Source: Solilutibacter pythonis (GTDB lineage: Bacteria; Pseudomonadota; Gammaproteobacteria; Xanthomonadales; Xanthomonadaceae). From it: a stretch of 64,000 nucleotides of DNA. The position numbers and the translations under genes are program-made. Positions 9,473 through 19,163 of the stretch are shown piece after piece (position 1 is the stretch's first letter; each line of letters opens with the position of its first letter). Where the stretch lies: contig NZ_RFLY01000011.1 of NCBI RefSeq assembly GCF_003697345.1, positions 33,833 to 97,832 of the forward strand, written 5' to 3'. Below the pieces are notes generated by a model. The model saw only the letters and a list, made by a program, of their open reading frames with translations, searched no databases and was not told the DNA's origin.

Positions 9473-9574
9473 CCGCGGCCGCGCGGTTTGGAAAGCCTTG
9501 TGGTCAAGATGAGCGCGAGCCGCCCGCTCTTTCCGATGGCCATGCCCTTCGGAAAGCTGGCCGCTGTCGTGTTC

Positions 9575-9919
9575 TCAGGGCATGCCCGTCAGCAGCGAGG
9601 CCGCCCCGCCCAGCACGGGTAGTAACAGCAGCATGGGCGCTATCCAATGCGCGCGGTAGGGCAGCAGGCCGAGCGCCAGCAGCAGGCCGGCGGCCGTGAC
9701 GATGCCCAGCCAGTGCAACAGGCCGGTGGCGGGGCCTTCCATCCACATGGCGAGGGCAAGCGACGACCCGGTCAGCCACCAGCCGGCAAGGCGCAAGGCC
9801 GTGCGCGGCCAGGCGGCGGCCCAGTCATGCGTCCGGCAACAGGGGTGATGGCGCTCCATGCCCAGGCACAGTAGCGACAGGCCGGAAAAGGCGATGGCGA
9901 TCAGCAGCGGTTGCATCAT
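9575..9919 (-). CDS. DUF3325-family membrane protein
   Basis: A 114-residue membrane protein with three to four hydrophobic helices, starting MMQPLLIAIAFSGLSLLCLG. The family (DUF3325) is found as the last gene of operons with a TonB-dependent siderophore receptor, a DUF3649 protein and a PepSY-type reductase, exactly the order seen here. A motif GMERHHPCCR near residue 19 carries a His/Cys cluster that could bind metal. It probably supports ferric-siderophore reduction or handling in the inner membrane, but no activity has been shown from sequence. The start overlaps the PepSY stop by four bases. Confidence 0.8.
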   Translation of the reverse strand: MMQPLLIAIAFSGLSLLCLGMERHHPCCRTHDWAAAWPRTALRLAGWWLTGSSLALAMWMEGPATGLLHWLGIVTAAGLLLALGLLPYRAHWIAPMLLLLPVLGGAASLLTGMP

Positions 9920-11529
9920 CCGGTGGCTCCGTTGGCGGCGAGTGCGCCGGGGCGCGGCGGGCGTTGGGCGGGTTTCCATTGCCGCGTGCGGTGGGCGGAG
10001 AGGGCAAGCCCCAGGCCCAGCAGCAGCACGACCAGGTCGAAACCGGCCATCGCCAGGTCGCCTCGCCGCAGGCTGGCGATGAGGTGCGCGTGTGGCGTCG
10101 CCAGGGCGTTCAGCACCGGCAGCAACGCGAACAGCGCCGCGCCCGCGTACAGCTGCGCCACCCAGGTGGCGCGCCGGGGCCGGGCGAAGGCGATCAGCAT
10201 CGCCACGCCCCAGGCGATGAAGAAGGCGCGGATTTCCGCTTCGGGTCGGTCCGCCATGTCCGTGGGCAGCAGGCGGTTGGCCCAGAAGTAGACCGCGAAG
10301 GCAATGGGCAGCCCGGCCACGGTGCCGATGTTGAGCGCATCGACCAGACGCAGGCCGAAGCCGGGGCGTTCGCGTTTCTGGTGTTTCTGTCGCTCCTTGA
10401 TCGCCCACAGCACCGAGCCGCTGGCGACCATCAGGCAACCCGCCAGGCCGGAGAGGAAAAACAGCGCGCGCAAGCCGGCCTCGGCGAAGCGGGCGGCATG
10501 CAGGCCCACCAGCACGTCGCGGGTTTGGGTGGCGCCGCCGGTGGGCGGGCTTTCGGCAACGCGCGTTCCGTCGTTGGCCCGGTAGCGCAGGGTGGACCTT
10601 TCCGCGCGGATGCCGCGCTCGCCGGCGCGTTGGAGGTCGATCAACGAATCGGCGCGTCCCGGGGCGTGGATGACGACCCGGCTGGGGATGCCCCCCCGCC
10701 AGACGCGGCGGGCGTCGGCGATGATCGAGGCGATTGGCGCAATTGGCGTGCTAGTGCTGGGCGGGCCGTCGATGTCGCCGGGGGCGGGCAATTGCGCGAA
10801 CGTCTCGGCGATGAATACGCCTTCGTCCTGTGGATAAGCCGTTTTGACGCTCCACGGGAAATACATCACCATCAGGGTGACGATGCCGGTGTAGGTGATC
10901 ATCAGGTGATAGGGCAGGGCCATCACCGCGCTGACGTTGTGAAAATCCAGCCACGAGCGCTGGCCCTTGCCGGGGCGGAAGGTGAAGAAGTCCTTGAAGA
11001 TCTTCTTGTGGGTGATGATGCCGCTGATGATCGCCACCAGCATGAACATGGCGCAGAAGCCAACGAGGTAGCGCGCCCAGGACACCGGCAGATAGTGCAG
11101 GTCGAAGTGCAGGCGGTAGAAGAACTCGCCGCCGCGGGTGTCGCGCACGCCGACGGGCGCGCCGGAGGCGGGGTCGATCACCGCCTCGCCGAAGCGGCCC
11201 CGCCGCCCTTTCGACGGATCGGCTTCATCAGCGGGCTTGCGCCAGCGCAGGTGCATGGTGACATTGCGCTCGTCCGGCAGGGTGATCGACCAGTTCTCGG
11301 CGCGCGCGGCATACCGTTGCAGATAGGCGATGCCCCGGGTGGTGGCGGTTTCCGGCGCGACGCGCGGCATTCCCGCCATTCCCGCCAACTCGGGGCGCAT
11401 CCAGTGGTTGATTTCCTCGCGGTAGTAGCTGGCGGTGCCGGCCATGAAGATCAGTAGCAGCAACCAGCCGGCCAGGAGGCCCGTCCAGGTGTGCAGCCAA
11501 GCCATGGATTGCCGGAATCCCGCCTTCAC
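9916..11529 (-). CDS. PepSY-domain inner-membrane iron reductase-like protein
   Basis: A 537-residue PepSY-associated TM protein. The GTG start (11527-11529) overlaps the DUF3649 stop and gives VKAGFRQSMAWLHTWTGLL, the usual N-terminus of this family. Transmembrane helices occur near residues 15-35, 145-165, 195-220 and 340-360, with further helices at the C-terminus, and histidines such as FRLHFDLHYLPV-type (here YRLHFDLHYLP) and DFHNVSAV sit at positions expected for haem ligands. Family members act as ferric-siderophore reductases in the cytoplasmic membrane. It lies between DUF3649 and DUF3325 in a receptor operon, with four-base overlaps on both sides. Confidence 0.87.
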   Translation of the reverse strand: MKAGFRQSMAWLHTWTGLLAGWLLLLIFMAGTASYYREEINHWMRPELAGMAGMPRVAPETATTRGIAYLQRYAARAENWSITLPDERNVTMHLRWRKPADEADPSKGRRGRFGEAVIDPASGAPVGVRDTRGGEFFYRLHFDLHYLPVSWARYLVGFCAMFMLVAIISGIITHKKIFKDFFTFRPGKGQRSWLDFHNVSAVMALPYHLMITYTGIVTLMVMYFPWSVKTAYPQDEGVFIAETFAQLPAPGDIDGPPSTSTPIAPIASIIADARRVWRGGIPSRVVIHAPGRADSLIDLQRAGERGIRAERSTLRYRANDGTRVAESPPTGGATQTRDVLVGLHAARFAEAGLRALFFLSGLAGCLMVASGSVLWAIKERQKHQKRERPGFGLRLVDALNIGTVAGLPIAFAVYFWANRLLPTDMADRPEAEIRAFFIAWGVAMLIAFARPRRATWVAQLYAGAALFALLPVLNALATPHAHLIASLRRGDLAMAGFDLVVLLLGLGLALSAHRTRQWKPAQRPPRPGALAANGATG

Positions 11530-11840
11530 GCAACCGCTCCCAGTGCCCGAAGCCCGGCCCAGCACAACAGGGTGGGAAGGGCGATGCCGAGCCATGCCCG
11601 CGCGCTGCTGCGGGCGGAAAAGGCCCATAGCGCGGCGCCGGCGGCGATCAGGATGCCGGTCATCATGCCCGTCAGCACGGCCTGCCCGCGCGCGATTGGC
11701 AAGGCCACGGCCAGCCACGCGGCGGCGCTGGCCGCCAGCGCGTAACCGCCGAGGATCGCGGCCATGCTGCGCGAGGCGACATCCAGCCGCTGGCGCAGGC
11801 GGGAGGCGGGCGGGCGACGCGCGGCGGGGCGTTCGGCCAT
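11526..11840 (-). CDS. DUF3649-family membrane protein
   Basis: A 104-residue protein from ATG 11840 (MAERPAARRPPASRL). An earlier ATG at 11852 is possible but would overlap the receptor by 13 bases instead of touching its stop. It has three hydrophobic helices, including GGYALAASAAAWLAVALP and GILIAAGAALWAFSA. DUF3649 proteins are found almost only in siderophore-receptor operons with PepSY and DUF3325 proteins. Function unknown; a supporting role in iron release at the inner membrane is likely (inference). Its stop overlaps the PepSY start. Confidence 0.82.
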   Translation of the reverse strand: MAERPAARRPPASRLRQRLDVASRSMAAILGGYALAASAAAWLAVALPIARGQAVLTGMMTGILIAAGAALWAFSARSSARAWLGIALPTLLCWAGLRALGAVA

Positions 11841-14032
11841 CAGTAGCGCCATCTCAGGCTGAGCCGGGTGTTGCGCGGCTCGCCGTAGTTGCCGAAGCCG
11901 GTATCGAGATTGGCCCAGTATTTCTTGTTAGTGGCGTTGGTGATGCTGAGCGTGGCGTCCAGATGTTCGTTGAAGGCGTAATTGGCGTGTAGGTTGAGCA
12001 GCGTATGGCCGCCCTGCGCGTAGCTATGCCGGCCGAGTACGGGATGCGCCTCCTGCACGCCGGTCATGCGGCTCTGCCAGTTCAGGCCGCCGCCGAGCAT
12101 CAGGCCCGAGAGGGCGCCATCGAATTGGTAATAGGTGGAAATGTGCAGGCGATTTTCCGGCAGCGTGGCCCAGACCGGGTTGAGCGGGTGGCGCTTGATC
12201 TTGACGTGCGTGTAGCCGGAGCCGATGCGCCATTGCGGGGTGATGGCGCCGGAAACCTCCAGCTCGAACCCGCTGCTGCGGGTGCCGTTGGTCGCGATGT
12301 AGGCGGAGCCGCCATCGGGCAGCGAGCCTTCCGGTTCCGATGGGTCGCGCACCGGATAGTTGTTCTGCCCGGTGCGGAACACCGCCGCGCTGGCCTGGAG
12401 TCGCTTGTCCAGCCACTCGCCCTTGAGGCCGGCTTCCAGGTTCGAGCCGAGCAGGGGGGGAAGTAGGTTGTTGTGCTTGTCGCGGCGGTTCTGCGGATTG
12501 AAGATGTCGGTGTAGCTGGCATAGGCCGACAGGTTCGGGCTGATGTCGTAGAGCACGCCGAAGTACGGGGTGAGCTTGCGATCCACGCGGTAGGCGCCGC
12601 TGACGCCGGTCGGCCGGCCTTGCGCGTCGCGGTTGTCGGTGCGGGTGCGCCACGAACCCAGCCGCGCGCCGGCGATGAAGGAAAGCCGCGCGCCGGCGTG
12701 GAAGCGGGTCGATGCGTAGATGCCGGTCTGCCGGGTGGGCGAGACGCGCGTCGCGCCGGTCTTGAGGTAGACGGGCATCGGGGCGTCGCCGCGCCAGGTG
12801 CGATAGTCGGGGATGTCGTATGACCAGGTGCCGCCGGGGCCTGAGGCGTCCTTGAAAACGTCCGATTCCGATTCATGCCGCATCGCGTTGATGCCGACGA
12901 CCAGTTCGTGGCGGCGGCCAAGCAGGGGATAGGTGCCGCGCGCGTACACGTCCACCGTGTCGCGGACGTCGCGCGTGCTGCTTCTGCCGCCAAGCAGCGT
13001 GATTCCGCGGCCGGTGGCCGCATCGGGGATGCCCTTGCCGTAGATGCGCAGGCTCTCAAGCTCGCCACGGGTGCGGCTCAGGTTGGCGTGCAGATTCCAG
13101 TCGTTTCCCAGACGGTGTTCGAGGGTGAGGAAGGCGGTGGCGCTGTCGCGCCGCCAATACGTCCACGCCGGCGCGAAGCTGGCGCCGAGCGGCAGGTCGC
13201 TCGGCGTGCCGTCGGCCATGAACAGCGGCAGTCCGCCCCAGGTACTGCCGCGCGGGTCGTTGCGTTGCATCTGGTAGCCGGCGAACAGGGTGGTGTTCCC
13301 GCCGAGATCGGCCTCGATCGCGCCCATGCCGGCGGTCTTGTCTTCGTGGTAGCGGTCGCGGAAGCTGTCGGCGCGCTGCCGCATCACGATCCAGCGGCTG
13401 CGTACCGCGCCCCGGGCATCGAGCGGAAGGTTGAGGTCGGCCTCGCCCCGGCGCAGGCGCCAACTGCCGGCCATCAGGCGTACCGAGGCGTCGAACGCGG
13501 CGCCGGGCCGCTTGCGCAGCATGTTGATCGTGGCCGATGGCGAGCCGGTGCCGCTCAGCAGGCCGTTCGCGCCGCGTACCACCTCGATGCGCTCGTACAG
13601 CGCGGTGTCGTATTCCAGATTGCTGGAATTGCTGTAACTGGGCACGTTGTCCACCTGGAAATCGGTGATCTGGAAACCCCGGGCGAAGTAGACGGGGCGC
13701 TGCGTGTCGTACATCGATACGTTGACGCCGGTGACTTGCGTGAGCGCGTCGTTGAGGTTGGTGATCGAGGCGGTGTCGAGTGTTTCGCGGTCGATCTGGC
13801 TGACCGATTGCGGGGTTTCGCGGGGCGTCAGCGGCAGGCGGGTGCTGGTCGCCTGGCGTTGTTGCCGGCCGGTGACGGTGACGCGGTCCAGGGTTTCCGC
13901 GCCCGCGTGTCCCGGCGCATCGGCGGCCTGGGCGGGGGATGCGGGCAGGCTCAGCAGGATGCAGCCGGCCAGCGGCAGCAGTCGGAACGGGTGGGCGGGC
14001 AGGGACGAAGATGAAAGCAATGCGGTGGGCAT
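11840..14032 (-). CDS. TonB-dependent siderophore receptor (FhuE/FpvA type)
   Basis: A 730-residue outer-membrane receptor. A signal peptide of about 36 residues (ending ASPAQA) is followed by a TonB-box-like region (LDRVTVTGR), a plug domain with RGFQITDFQVDNVP and YERIEVVRGANGLLSG, and a 22-stranded barrel ending in an aromatic residue (LSLRWRY). These are the features of TonB-dependent siderophore receptors related to FhuE, FpvA and FecA-like proteins; the ligand cannot be told. It imports a ferric siderophore with energy from TonB/ExbBD. It is the first gene of a four-gene operon and has a Fur-like box over its promoter. Confidence 0.93.
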   Translation of the reverse strand: MPTALLSSSSLPAHPFRLLPLAGCILLSLPASPAQAADAPGHAGAETLDRVTVTGRQQRQATSTRLPLTPRETPQSVSQIDRETLDTASITNLNDALTQVTGVNVSMYDTQRPVYFARGFQITDFQVDNVPSYSNSSNLEYDTALYERIEVVRGANGLLSGTGSPSATINMLRKRPGAAFDASVRLMAGSWRLRRGEADLNLPLDARGAVRSRWIVMRQRADSFRDRYHEDKTAGMGAIEADLGGNTTLFAGYQMQRNDPRGSTWGGLPLFMADGTPSDLPLGASFAPAWTYWRRDSATAFLTLEHRLGNDWNLHANLSRTRGELESLRIYGKGIPDAATGRGITLLGGRSSTRDVRDTVDVYARGTYPLLGRRHELVVGINAMRHESESDVFKDASGPGGTWSYDIPDYRTWRGDAPMPVYLKTGATRVSPTRQTGIYASTRFHAGARLSFIAGARLGSWRTRTDNRDAQGRPTGVSGAYRVDRKLTPYFGVLYDISPNLSAYASYTDIFNPQNRRDKHNNLLPPLLGSNLEAGLKGEWLDKRLQASAAVFRTGQNNYPVRDPSEPEGSLPDGGSAYIATNGTRSSGFELEVSGAITPQWRIGSGYTHVKIKRHPLNPVWATLPENRLHISTYYQFDGALSGLMLGGGLNWQSRMTGVQEAHPVLGRHSYAQGGHTLLNLHANYAFNEHLDATLSITNATNKKYWANLDTGFGNYGEPRNTRLSLRWRY

Positions 14033-14094
14033 GGATGTCCGGATATTTACGAGGATGGCGAGAAAGCGCCGGCGGGCGCTGAGTATTCTTGATT

Positions 14095-14135
14095 TTATTG
14101 AGAATAATTATCTTTTGGCACGCGGGTGGCCGCAA
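14095..14135 (-). promoter_or_regulatory. Fur-like box and promoter of the siderophore operon
   Basis: Read on the minus strand, TTGCGG (14135-14130), 17 bases, then GATAAT (14112-14107) form a good promoter. The 19-mer AGATAATTATTCTCAATAA (14113-14095) covers the -10 and matches the Fur consensus at most positions. It closely resembles the box before hemP. Iron-loaded Fur would block RNA polymerase here. Confidence 0.72.
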
Positions 14136-14259
14136 GCGCGCGGCGCCGGCGTAACGCCCATGGAGTACCCGGGTTGACGCGGCCCGCCCGTGTCTGATGG
14201 CACACGGCGGTATCACGGGCGATCAATAAAATTGGGCGATCTCGACTCGCCACCCGCCC

Positions 14260-15333
14260 ATGCTTCGTGGAATCCGTACCCCTGCCGTTGCCTGTCTGAC
14301 CATCGCGCTCCTGGCCGGTTGCGGCGGCAAGACCGAAGCCGAGCAAGGGCGCCGGAGCGAGCGTCCGCTGCCGGTGGGAATGGACACCGTGCGCGAACAG
14401 CCCTGGCGGGACACGGTTCGCGCGCTGGGCACGGTGAAGGCGCGCGAGTCGGTGGAAGTCACCGCCAAGGTCAGCGAGACGGTGCGGGGCGTGCATTTCG
14501 AAAGCGGGCAGCAGGTCGCGCGCGGCGCGGCGTTGGTGACGCTCAGCGGGCAGCAGCAATTGGCTTCGCTGCGTGCCGCCGAGGCCGCCGCCGCCGAGGC
14601 CGAGCAGCTCTACCAGCGGCAATCGCAACTGGCCGCGCAGCAACTCGTCGCGCGCGCGTCGTTGGACAGCCAGCGCGCCACCCGTGATGCCGCGCGCGCC
14701 CAGGTGGCGCAGATCCGCGCCAATCTTGCCGACCGGGTGATCCGCGCGCCGTTTTCCGGCGTGCTCGGCATCCGCCAGGTCAGCCCGGGCGCGCTGGTGA
14801 CGCCCGGCACCGTCATCGCCACGCTCGACGACCTCTCGCACGTTCACGTCGATTTTCCCTTGCCCGAAAGCGCGCTTGCCGGCGCTGGCAAGGGCCAGGT
14901 GGTCGTCGCGACCAGCGTGGCTTGGCCGGGCCGCGAATTCGCCGGCCACGTCTCCACCATCGCGACGCGCCTGGACGAAGCCAGCCGCGCCGCGATCGTG
15001 CGCGCCGATTTCGCCAATGCCGAGCGCGCACTCAAGCCGGGCATGTTGATGGAGGTGAGGCTGGTGCGCGGCGAGGTATCGGCGATCGTGGTGCCGGAGA
15101 TCGCCGTGCAGCAGGTCGGCAGTGAAACCTTCGTCTGGCGGGTCGGGCCGGATGGCGGCGTGGAAAAGGCCGCCATCGAAGTGGGCGGCCGAGTGCCTGG
15201 CCGGGTGCGGGTGGCCAAGGGATTGACGGCGGGCGAGCGCATCGTCACCGAGGGCGTCGGCAAGCTGAGGGCCGGCGCCCGGGTGGTGCAGGCCGGTGGC
15301 GGGGCGAAGCCGGCGCGGGCGACGGGCGGATGA
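14260..15333 (+). CDS. RND efflux periplasmic adaptor lipoprotein
   Basis: A 357-residue membrane-fusion protein. The signal ends in the lipobox LLAGC (cysteine about residue 22). Next come the barrel-sandwich halves with VKARESVEVTAKVSETVRG and IRAPFSGVLGIRQVSPGALV, separated by a coiled-coil hairpin (about residues 105-155), then beta-barrel and membrane-proximal domains. It links an inner-membrane RND pump to an outer-membrane channel. Its stop overlaps the pump gene (ATGA). No outer-membrane factor is encoded nearby, so a shared TolC-type channel is probable. Substrate unknown. It is divergent from the siderophore receptor. Confidence 0.92.
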   Translation: MLRGIRTPAVACLTIALLAGCGGKTEAEQGRRSERPLPVGMDTVREQPWRDTVRALGTVKARESVEVTAKVSETVRGVHFESGQQVARGAALVTLSGQQQLASLRAAEAAAAEAEQLYQRQSQLAAQQLVARASLDSQRATRDAARAQVAQIRANLADRVIRAPFSGVLGIRQVSPGALVTPGTVIATLDDLSHVHVDFPLPESALAGAGKGQVVVATSVAWPGREFAGHVSTIATRLDEASRAAIVRADFANAERALKPGMLMEVRLVRGEVSAIVVPEIAVQQVGSETFVWRVGPDGGVEKAAIEVGGRVPGRVRVAKGLTAGERIVTEGVGKLRAGARVVQAGGGAKPARATGG

Positions 15334-18300
15334 AGCTGTCCGATCTGTCCATCCGCCGGCCGGTGCTGGCGGTGGTGATGAGCTTGCTGTTGGTGGTGCT
15401 GGGCATCATGGCCTTCACCCGGCTCACCCTGCGCGAACTGCCGGCCATCGACCCGCCGATCGTTTCGGTGCAGGTGAATTATCCGGGCGCCTCGGCCGGC
15501 GTGGTCGAGACCCGCATCACCCAGACGCTGGAGGACGCGCTCTCGGGCATCGAGGGCATCAACACCATCGAGTCGCGCAGCCGCAACGGCAGTTCCGGCA
15601 TCAGCATCGAATTCCTCGCCGAGCGCGATATCGAGGCGGCGGCCAACGATGTTCGCAACGCGGTCAGCCGGGTCGTCGACCGTCTGCCCGAGGAAGCCGA
15701 CGCACCGGAGATCAGCAAGGTCGAGGGCGATTCCGACGCCATCCTCTGGCTCAACCTGCGTTCGGCCGGCATGGATCGCCTGCAACTGACCGACTACGCG
15801 CAACGCTACGTGATCGACCAGCTTTCGAGCCTGCCGGGTGTGGCCCGGGTCTACTTGGGCGGCGGCCAGCGCTATGCGATGCGGGTCTGGCTCGATGCCG
15901 ATGCGCTGGCGGCGCGCGGCCTGACCGCCGCCGACGTCGAAACCGCGCTGCGGGCGGAGAACGTGGAGCTGGGCGCGGGGCGGATCGAATCGAAGGATCG
16001 CGACTTCATCCTGCGCGTGGCCCGCGATTACACCAGCGACGAAGCCTTCGCGGCGATGCCGGTCGGGCGCGGCGGCGACGGTTACGTGGTGCGGCTGGGC
16101 GATGTGGCGAAAGTGCGGCTGGAATCGGCCGAGCGCCGTTCGTATTACCACAGCAATGGCGAGGAGGCGGTGGGGCTGGGCATCGTCAAGACGTCGACCG
16201 CCAACAGCCTGGAGGTGGCGACCGAAGCCAAGGCGGCGGCCGGGCGCATCCAGAAAACCTTGCCCGATGGCACCGAGATTTATGTCGCTTTCGACAGCAC
16301 CACCTTCATCGAAAGCGCGGTGGAGCGCGTCTATGCCACGCTGGCGGAGGCGGTCATCCTCGTTCTGATCGTGATCTGGCTGTTCCTCGGCAGCGTGCGC
16401 GCGGCGCTGATTCCAGCGGTGACGGTGCCGGTCTGCCTGATCGCCGCCTTCATCGCCCTGTGGCTCTTCGGCTATTCGATCAACCTGCTGACGCTGCTGG
16501 CGCTGGTGCTGTGCATCGGCCTGGTGGTGGACGATGCGATCGTGGTGGTGGAGAACATCCAGCGCCGCGTCGATCTGGGCGAGCCGGCGCTGGTCGCGGC
16601 GCGGCGCGGCACCGCGCAGGTGGCGTTCGCGGTGATCGCCACCACCGCGGTGCTGATCGCGGTGTTCCTGCCGGTCGGCTTCTTGCAGGGCAATACCGGC
16701 CGGCTGTTCCGCGAGCTGTCGGTGGCGCTGGCCGCGGCGGTGGCGATCTCGGCTTTCGTCGCGTTGACGTTGACGCCGATGATGGCGTCCAAGCTGCTCA
16801 AGCCGCATGCCGGCCCGCGCGCGGTCAAGGAAAACCGGGTGAGCGCCTGGCTCAACGCGCGCTTCCAGCGGCTCTCCACGGGCTATCGCGGGGTGCTCGA
16901 ACGCCATGTGCATCGTATCGGGTTGTTCGGCTCGGCGATGCTCGCGTGCATCGTGGCGATGGTGCTGCTGTTCAAGTTTCTGCCAAGCGAACTGGCGCCG
17001 GCGGAGGATCGCGGCGCGTTCCAGTTGATGATGGACGCCCCGGAAGGGGCCGGTTACGACTTCACCGTGGCGCAGATGCGGAAAGTCGAGAAGGTGCTGG
17101 CCGGCGAGATCGGCGAGGGCAAGCCGATCGTGCGGGCCAATCCGCGGGTGCCCGGCGGCTTCGGCCCCAGCGAGGAGATGCACACCGGCCGCGCCATCGT
17201 GTTTCTGCGGGATTGGCGGGAGCGCGCCCAGTCCACCGCCGAGGTGGCCGGCGCGTTGCAGAAGAAGCTCTCCGGCCTGACCGAAGTGCGGGTGCGCACC
17301 CAGGTGGGCGGCGGTCTGGTGCGCACCCGCGGCCAGCCGTTCCAGATGGTGCTGGGCGGGCCGGACTACGCCGAGCTGGCGCAATGGCGCGATGTCCTGC
17401 TGGCCAGGATGGAGACGAACCCGGGCCTGACCGGCGCCGATTCCGATTACAAGGAAACCCGGCCGCAGATGCGGATCGTGATCGACAAGGCGCGCGCCGC
17501 CGATCTCGGCGTGACCGCCACCGCGATCGGCCGGGCGCTGGAGACGATGATGGGCGGCCGCCGCGTCACCACCTTCGTCGACAACGGCGAGGAATACGAC
17601 GTGATGTTGCAGGCCGGCCGCGACGCCCGCGCCTCGGTCGCCGACCTCGGCGCGTTGCAGGTACGCGGCCGCGGCGGCGTGCTGGTTCCGCTGGGCAATC
17701 TGGTGACGCTGAGGGAAGTCGCCGAGCCGGCCACCTTCAACCGTTTCAACCGCCTGCGTTCGATCACGCTGTCGGCCGGCCTAGCGCCCGGCTACCGGCT
17801 GGGCGACGCGGTGGCCTGGGCGCAGGAAACCGCGCGCGCCGAACTGCCCGATTACGCGCAGATCGGCTGGAAGGGCGAATTGCGCGAACTGCAACGATCC
17901 GGTGGCGAGGTGCTGCTGATCTTCGTCCTGGCGATGCTGATCGTGTACCTGGCGCTGGCCGCGCAGTTCGAGAGCTTCCTGCATCCGCTGGTGATCATGC
18001 TGACGGTACCGCTCGGCGTGCTGGGGGCGCTGATCGGCCTGTGGCTGAGCGGTGGCACCCTCAATCTGTTCTCGCAGATCGGCATCGTGATGTTGGTGGG
18101 GCTGGCGGCGAAGAACGGCATCCTGATCGTCGAGTTCGCCAACCAGTTGCGCGATGCCGGACGTGGCGTGCGCGAGGCCATCGTCGAAGCCGCCTCGGTG
18201 CGCCTGCGCCCGATCCTCATGACTTCCATCGCCACCATCATGGGCGCGGTGCCGCTGGTGCTGGCCGGCGGTCCCGGTTCGGCCAGCCGGGGCACCATCG

Positions 18301-18464
18301 GCATCGTGGTGATTTTCGGCCTGGCGTTTTCCACCTTCCTCTCGTTGTTCGTGGTACCGGCGTTCTACGCGCTGCTGGCGCCGTACACGCGCTCGCCCGA
18401 GGCGCTGGCGCGCAAGCTGGAGGCGCTGGAAGCCGAGACGCCGGAAGCGCGGGGACCGCATTGA
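15330..18464 (+). CDS. RND efflux pump, inner-membrane subunit
   Basis: A 1044-residue transporter of the hydrophobe/amphiphile RND class (AcrB/MexB superfamily). It starts MKLSDLSIRRPVLAVVMSLL, has the two large periplasmic loops and shows the TM4 proton-relay aspartates in GLVVDDAIVVVENI (near residue 400), plus the second-half RLRPILMTSIATIMGAVPL motif. It exchanges protons for drugs or other hydrophobic compounds, trimerising with the adaptor encoded just upstream. Length and motifs are complete. Long open frames on the opposite strand are a GC-bias artefact. Confidence 0.95.
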   Translation: MKLSDLSIRRPVLAVVMSLLLVVLGIMAFTRLTLRELPAIDPPIVSVQVNYPGASAGVVETRITQTLEDALSGIEGINTIESRSRNGSSGISIEFLAERDIEAAANDVRNAVSRVVDRLPEEADAPEISKVEGDSDAILWLNLRSAGMDRLQLTDYAQRYVIDQLSSLPGVARVYLGGGQRYAMRVWLDADALAARGLTAADVETALRAENVELGAGRIESKDRDFILRVARDYTSDEAFAAMPVGRGGDGYVVRLGDVAKVRLESAERRSYYHSNGEEAVGLGIVKTSTANSLEVATEAKAAAGRIQKTLPDGTEIYVAFDSTTFIESAVERVYATLAEAVILVLIVIWLFLGSVRAALIPAVTVPVCLIAAFIALWLFGYSINLLTLLALVLCIGLVVDDAIVVVENIQRRVDLGEPALVAARRGTAQVAFAVIATTAVLIAVFLPVGFLQGNTGRLFRELSVALAAAVAISAFVALTLTPMMASKLLKPHAGPRAVKENRVSAWLNARFQRLSTGYRGVLERHVHRIGLFGSAMLACIVAMVLLFKFLPSELAPAEDRGAFQLMMDAPEGAGYDFTVAQMRKVEKVLAGEIGEGKPIVRANPRVPGGFGPSEEMHTGRAIVFLRDWRERAQSTAEVAGALQKKLSGLTEVRVRTQVGGGLVRTRGQPFQMVLGGPDYAELAQWRDVLLARMETNPGLTGADSDYKETRPQMRIVIDKARAADLGVTATAIGRALETMMGGRRVTTFVDNGEEYDVMLQAGRDARASVADLGALQVRGRGGVLVPLGNLVTLREVAEPATFNRFNRLRSITLSAGLAPGYRLGDAVAWAQETARAELPDYAQIGWKGELRELQRSGGEVLLIFVLAMLIVYLALAAQFESFLHPLVIMLTVPLGVLGALIGLWLSGGTLNLFSQIGIVMLVGLAAKNGILIVEFANQLRDAGRGVREAIVEAASVRLRPILMTSIATIMGAVPLVLAGGPGSASRGTIGIVVIFGLAFSTFLSLFVVPAFYALLAPYTRSPEALARKLEALEAETPEARGPH

Positions 18465-18467
18465 GCG

Positions 18468-19007
18468 ATGGCCGGGGAGGCGCATCCGTACCGTATCGAC
18501 ATCCGTCCCGGCCTGCGCCTGCGCGCCTGGCGGGGTGAGGATTTACCGGCGCTCCTCGGCCATGCCGACCATGCCGAAGTCGCGCGTGGTCTCGGCGAGC
18601 GTTTCCCGCACCCTTATCGCCGGGCGGATGGCGAGGCGTTTCTGCGCGGCGAGGTGGTGGCGCTGCAAGACGCCTTCGCCATCGAGTCGCAGGGCGAGGC
18701 GGTCGGCGGCATCGGCCTGCGGCGGATGGCGGGCGAGCGCGCCATCGGCGCCGAATTCGGCTACTGGCTGGGGCGTTCGCTGTGGGGGCGCGGGTTGATG
18801 AGCGAGGCGGTGGCCGCTTTCGCGCCGTGGGCGCTGGCGCACTACCGGTTGCGGCGGTTGCAGGCGACGGTGCTGGATTTCAACGCCGGCTCCGCCCGGG
18901 TCTTGCGCAAGAACGGCTTCGTCGAGGAAGGCGTGTTGCGGCACGCGGTGATGAAAGACGGCCAGGTGCGCGACCTGCGCATGTTCGCCCGCTACGCCGG
19001 GGCGTAG
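18468..19007 (+). CDS. RimJ/RimL-type GNAT acetyltransferase
   Basis: A 179-residue GNAT protein beginning with a typical RimJ/RimL opening (RLRAWRGEDLPALL), with the acetyl-CoA loop around SLWGRGLMSEAV (about residues 104-115) and the substrate region LDFNAGSARVLRKNGFVEEG. Members acetylate N-termini of ribosomal proteins or other small substrates; the target here is unknown. It follows the RND pump gene by three bases and may be co-transcribed with it, but no functional link is evident. Confidence 0.85.
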   Translation: MAGEAHPYRIDIRPGLRLRAWRGEDLPALLGHADHAEVARGLGERFPHPYRRADGEAFLRGEVVALQDAFAIESQGEAVGGIGLRRMAGERAIGAEFGYWLGRSLWGRGLMSEAVAAFAPWALAHYRLRRLQATVLDFNAGSARVLRKNGFVEEGVLRHAVMKDGQVRDLRMFARYAGA

Positions 19008-19163
19008 GCGCGGCGGCGGTTCGGTTTCGGAGTGGCCGCCAAGGGAAAGCCCTCGACAGCCACGACCTGGACGTCCGGTTTCCGCGCGCGCGAGCGGAGT
19101 GGCCGTGCGTGCGTGGCAAATCGGTCACAATCGGGCCTTCACGCGCCAAGCCGGGAGTCTCAT

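Noticed and set aside
14844..17384. 846-residue open frame antisense to the RND pump gene
   Set aside because: Composition is that of a high-GC shadow; the sense strand encodes a complete RND pump with all motifs.
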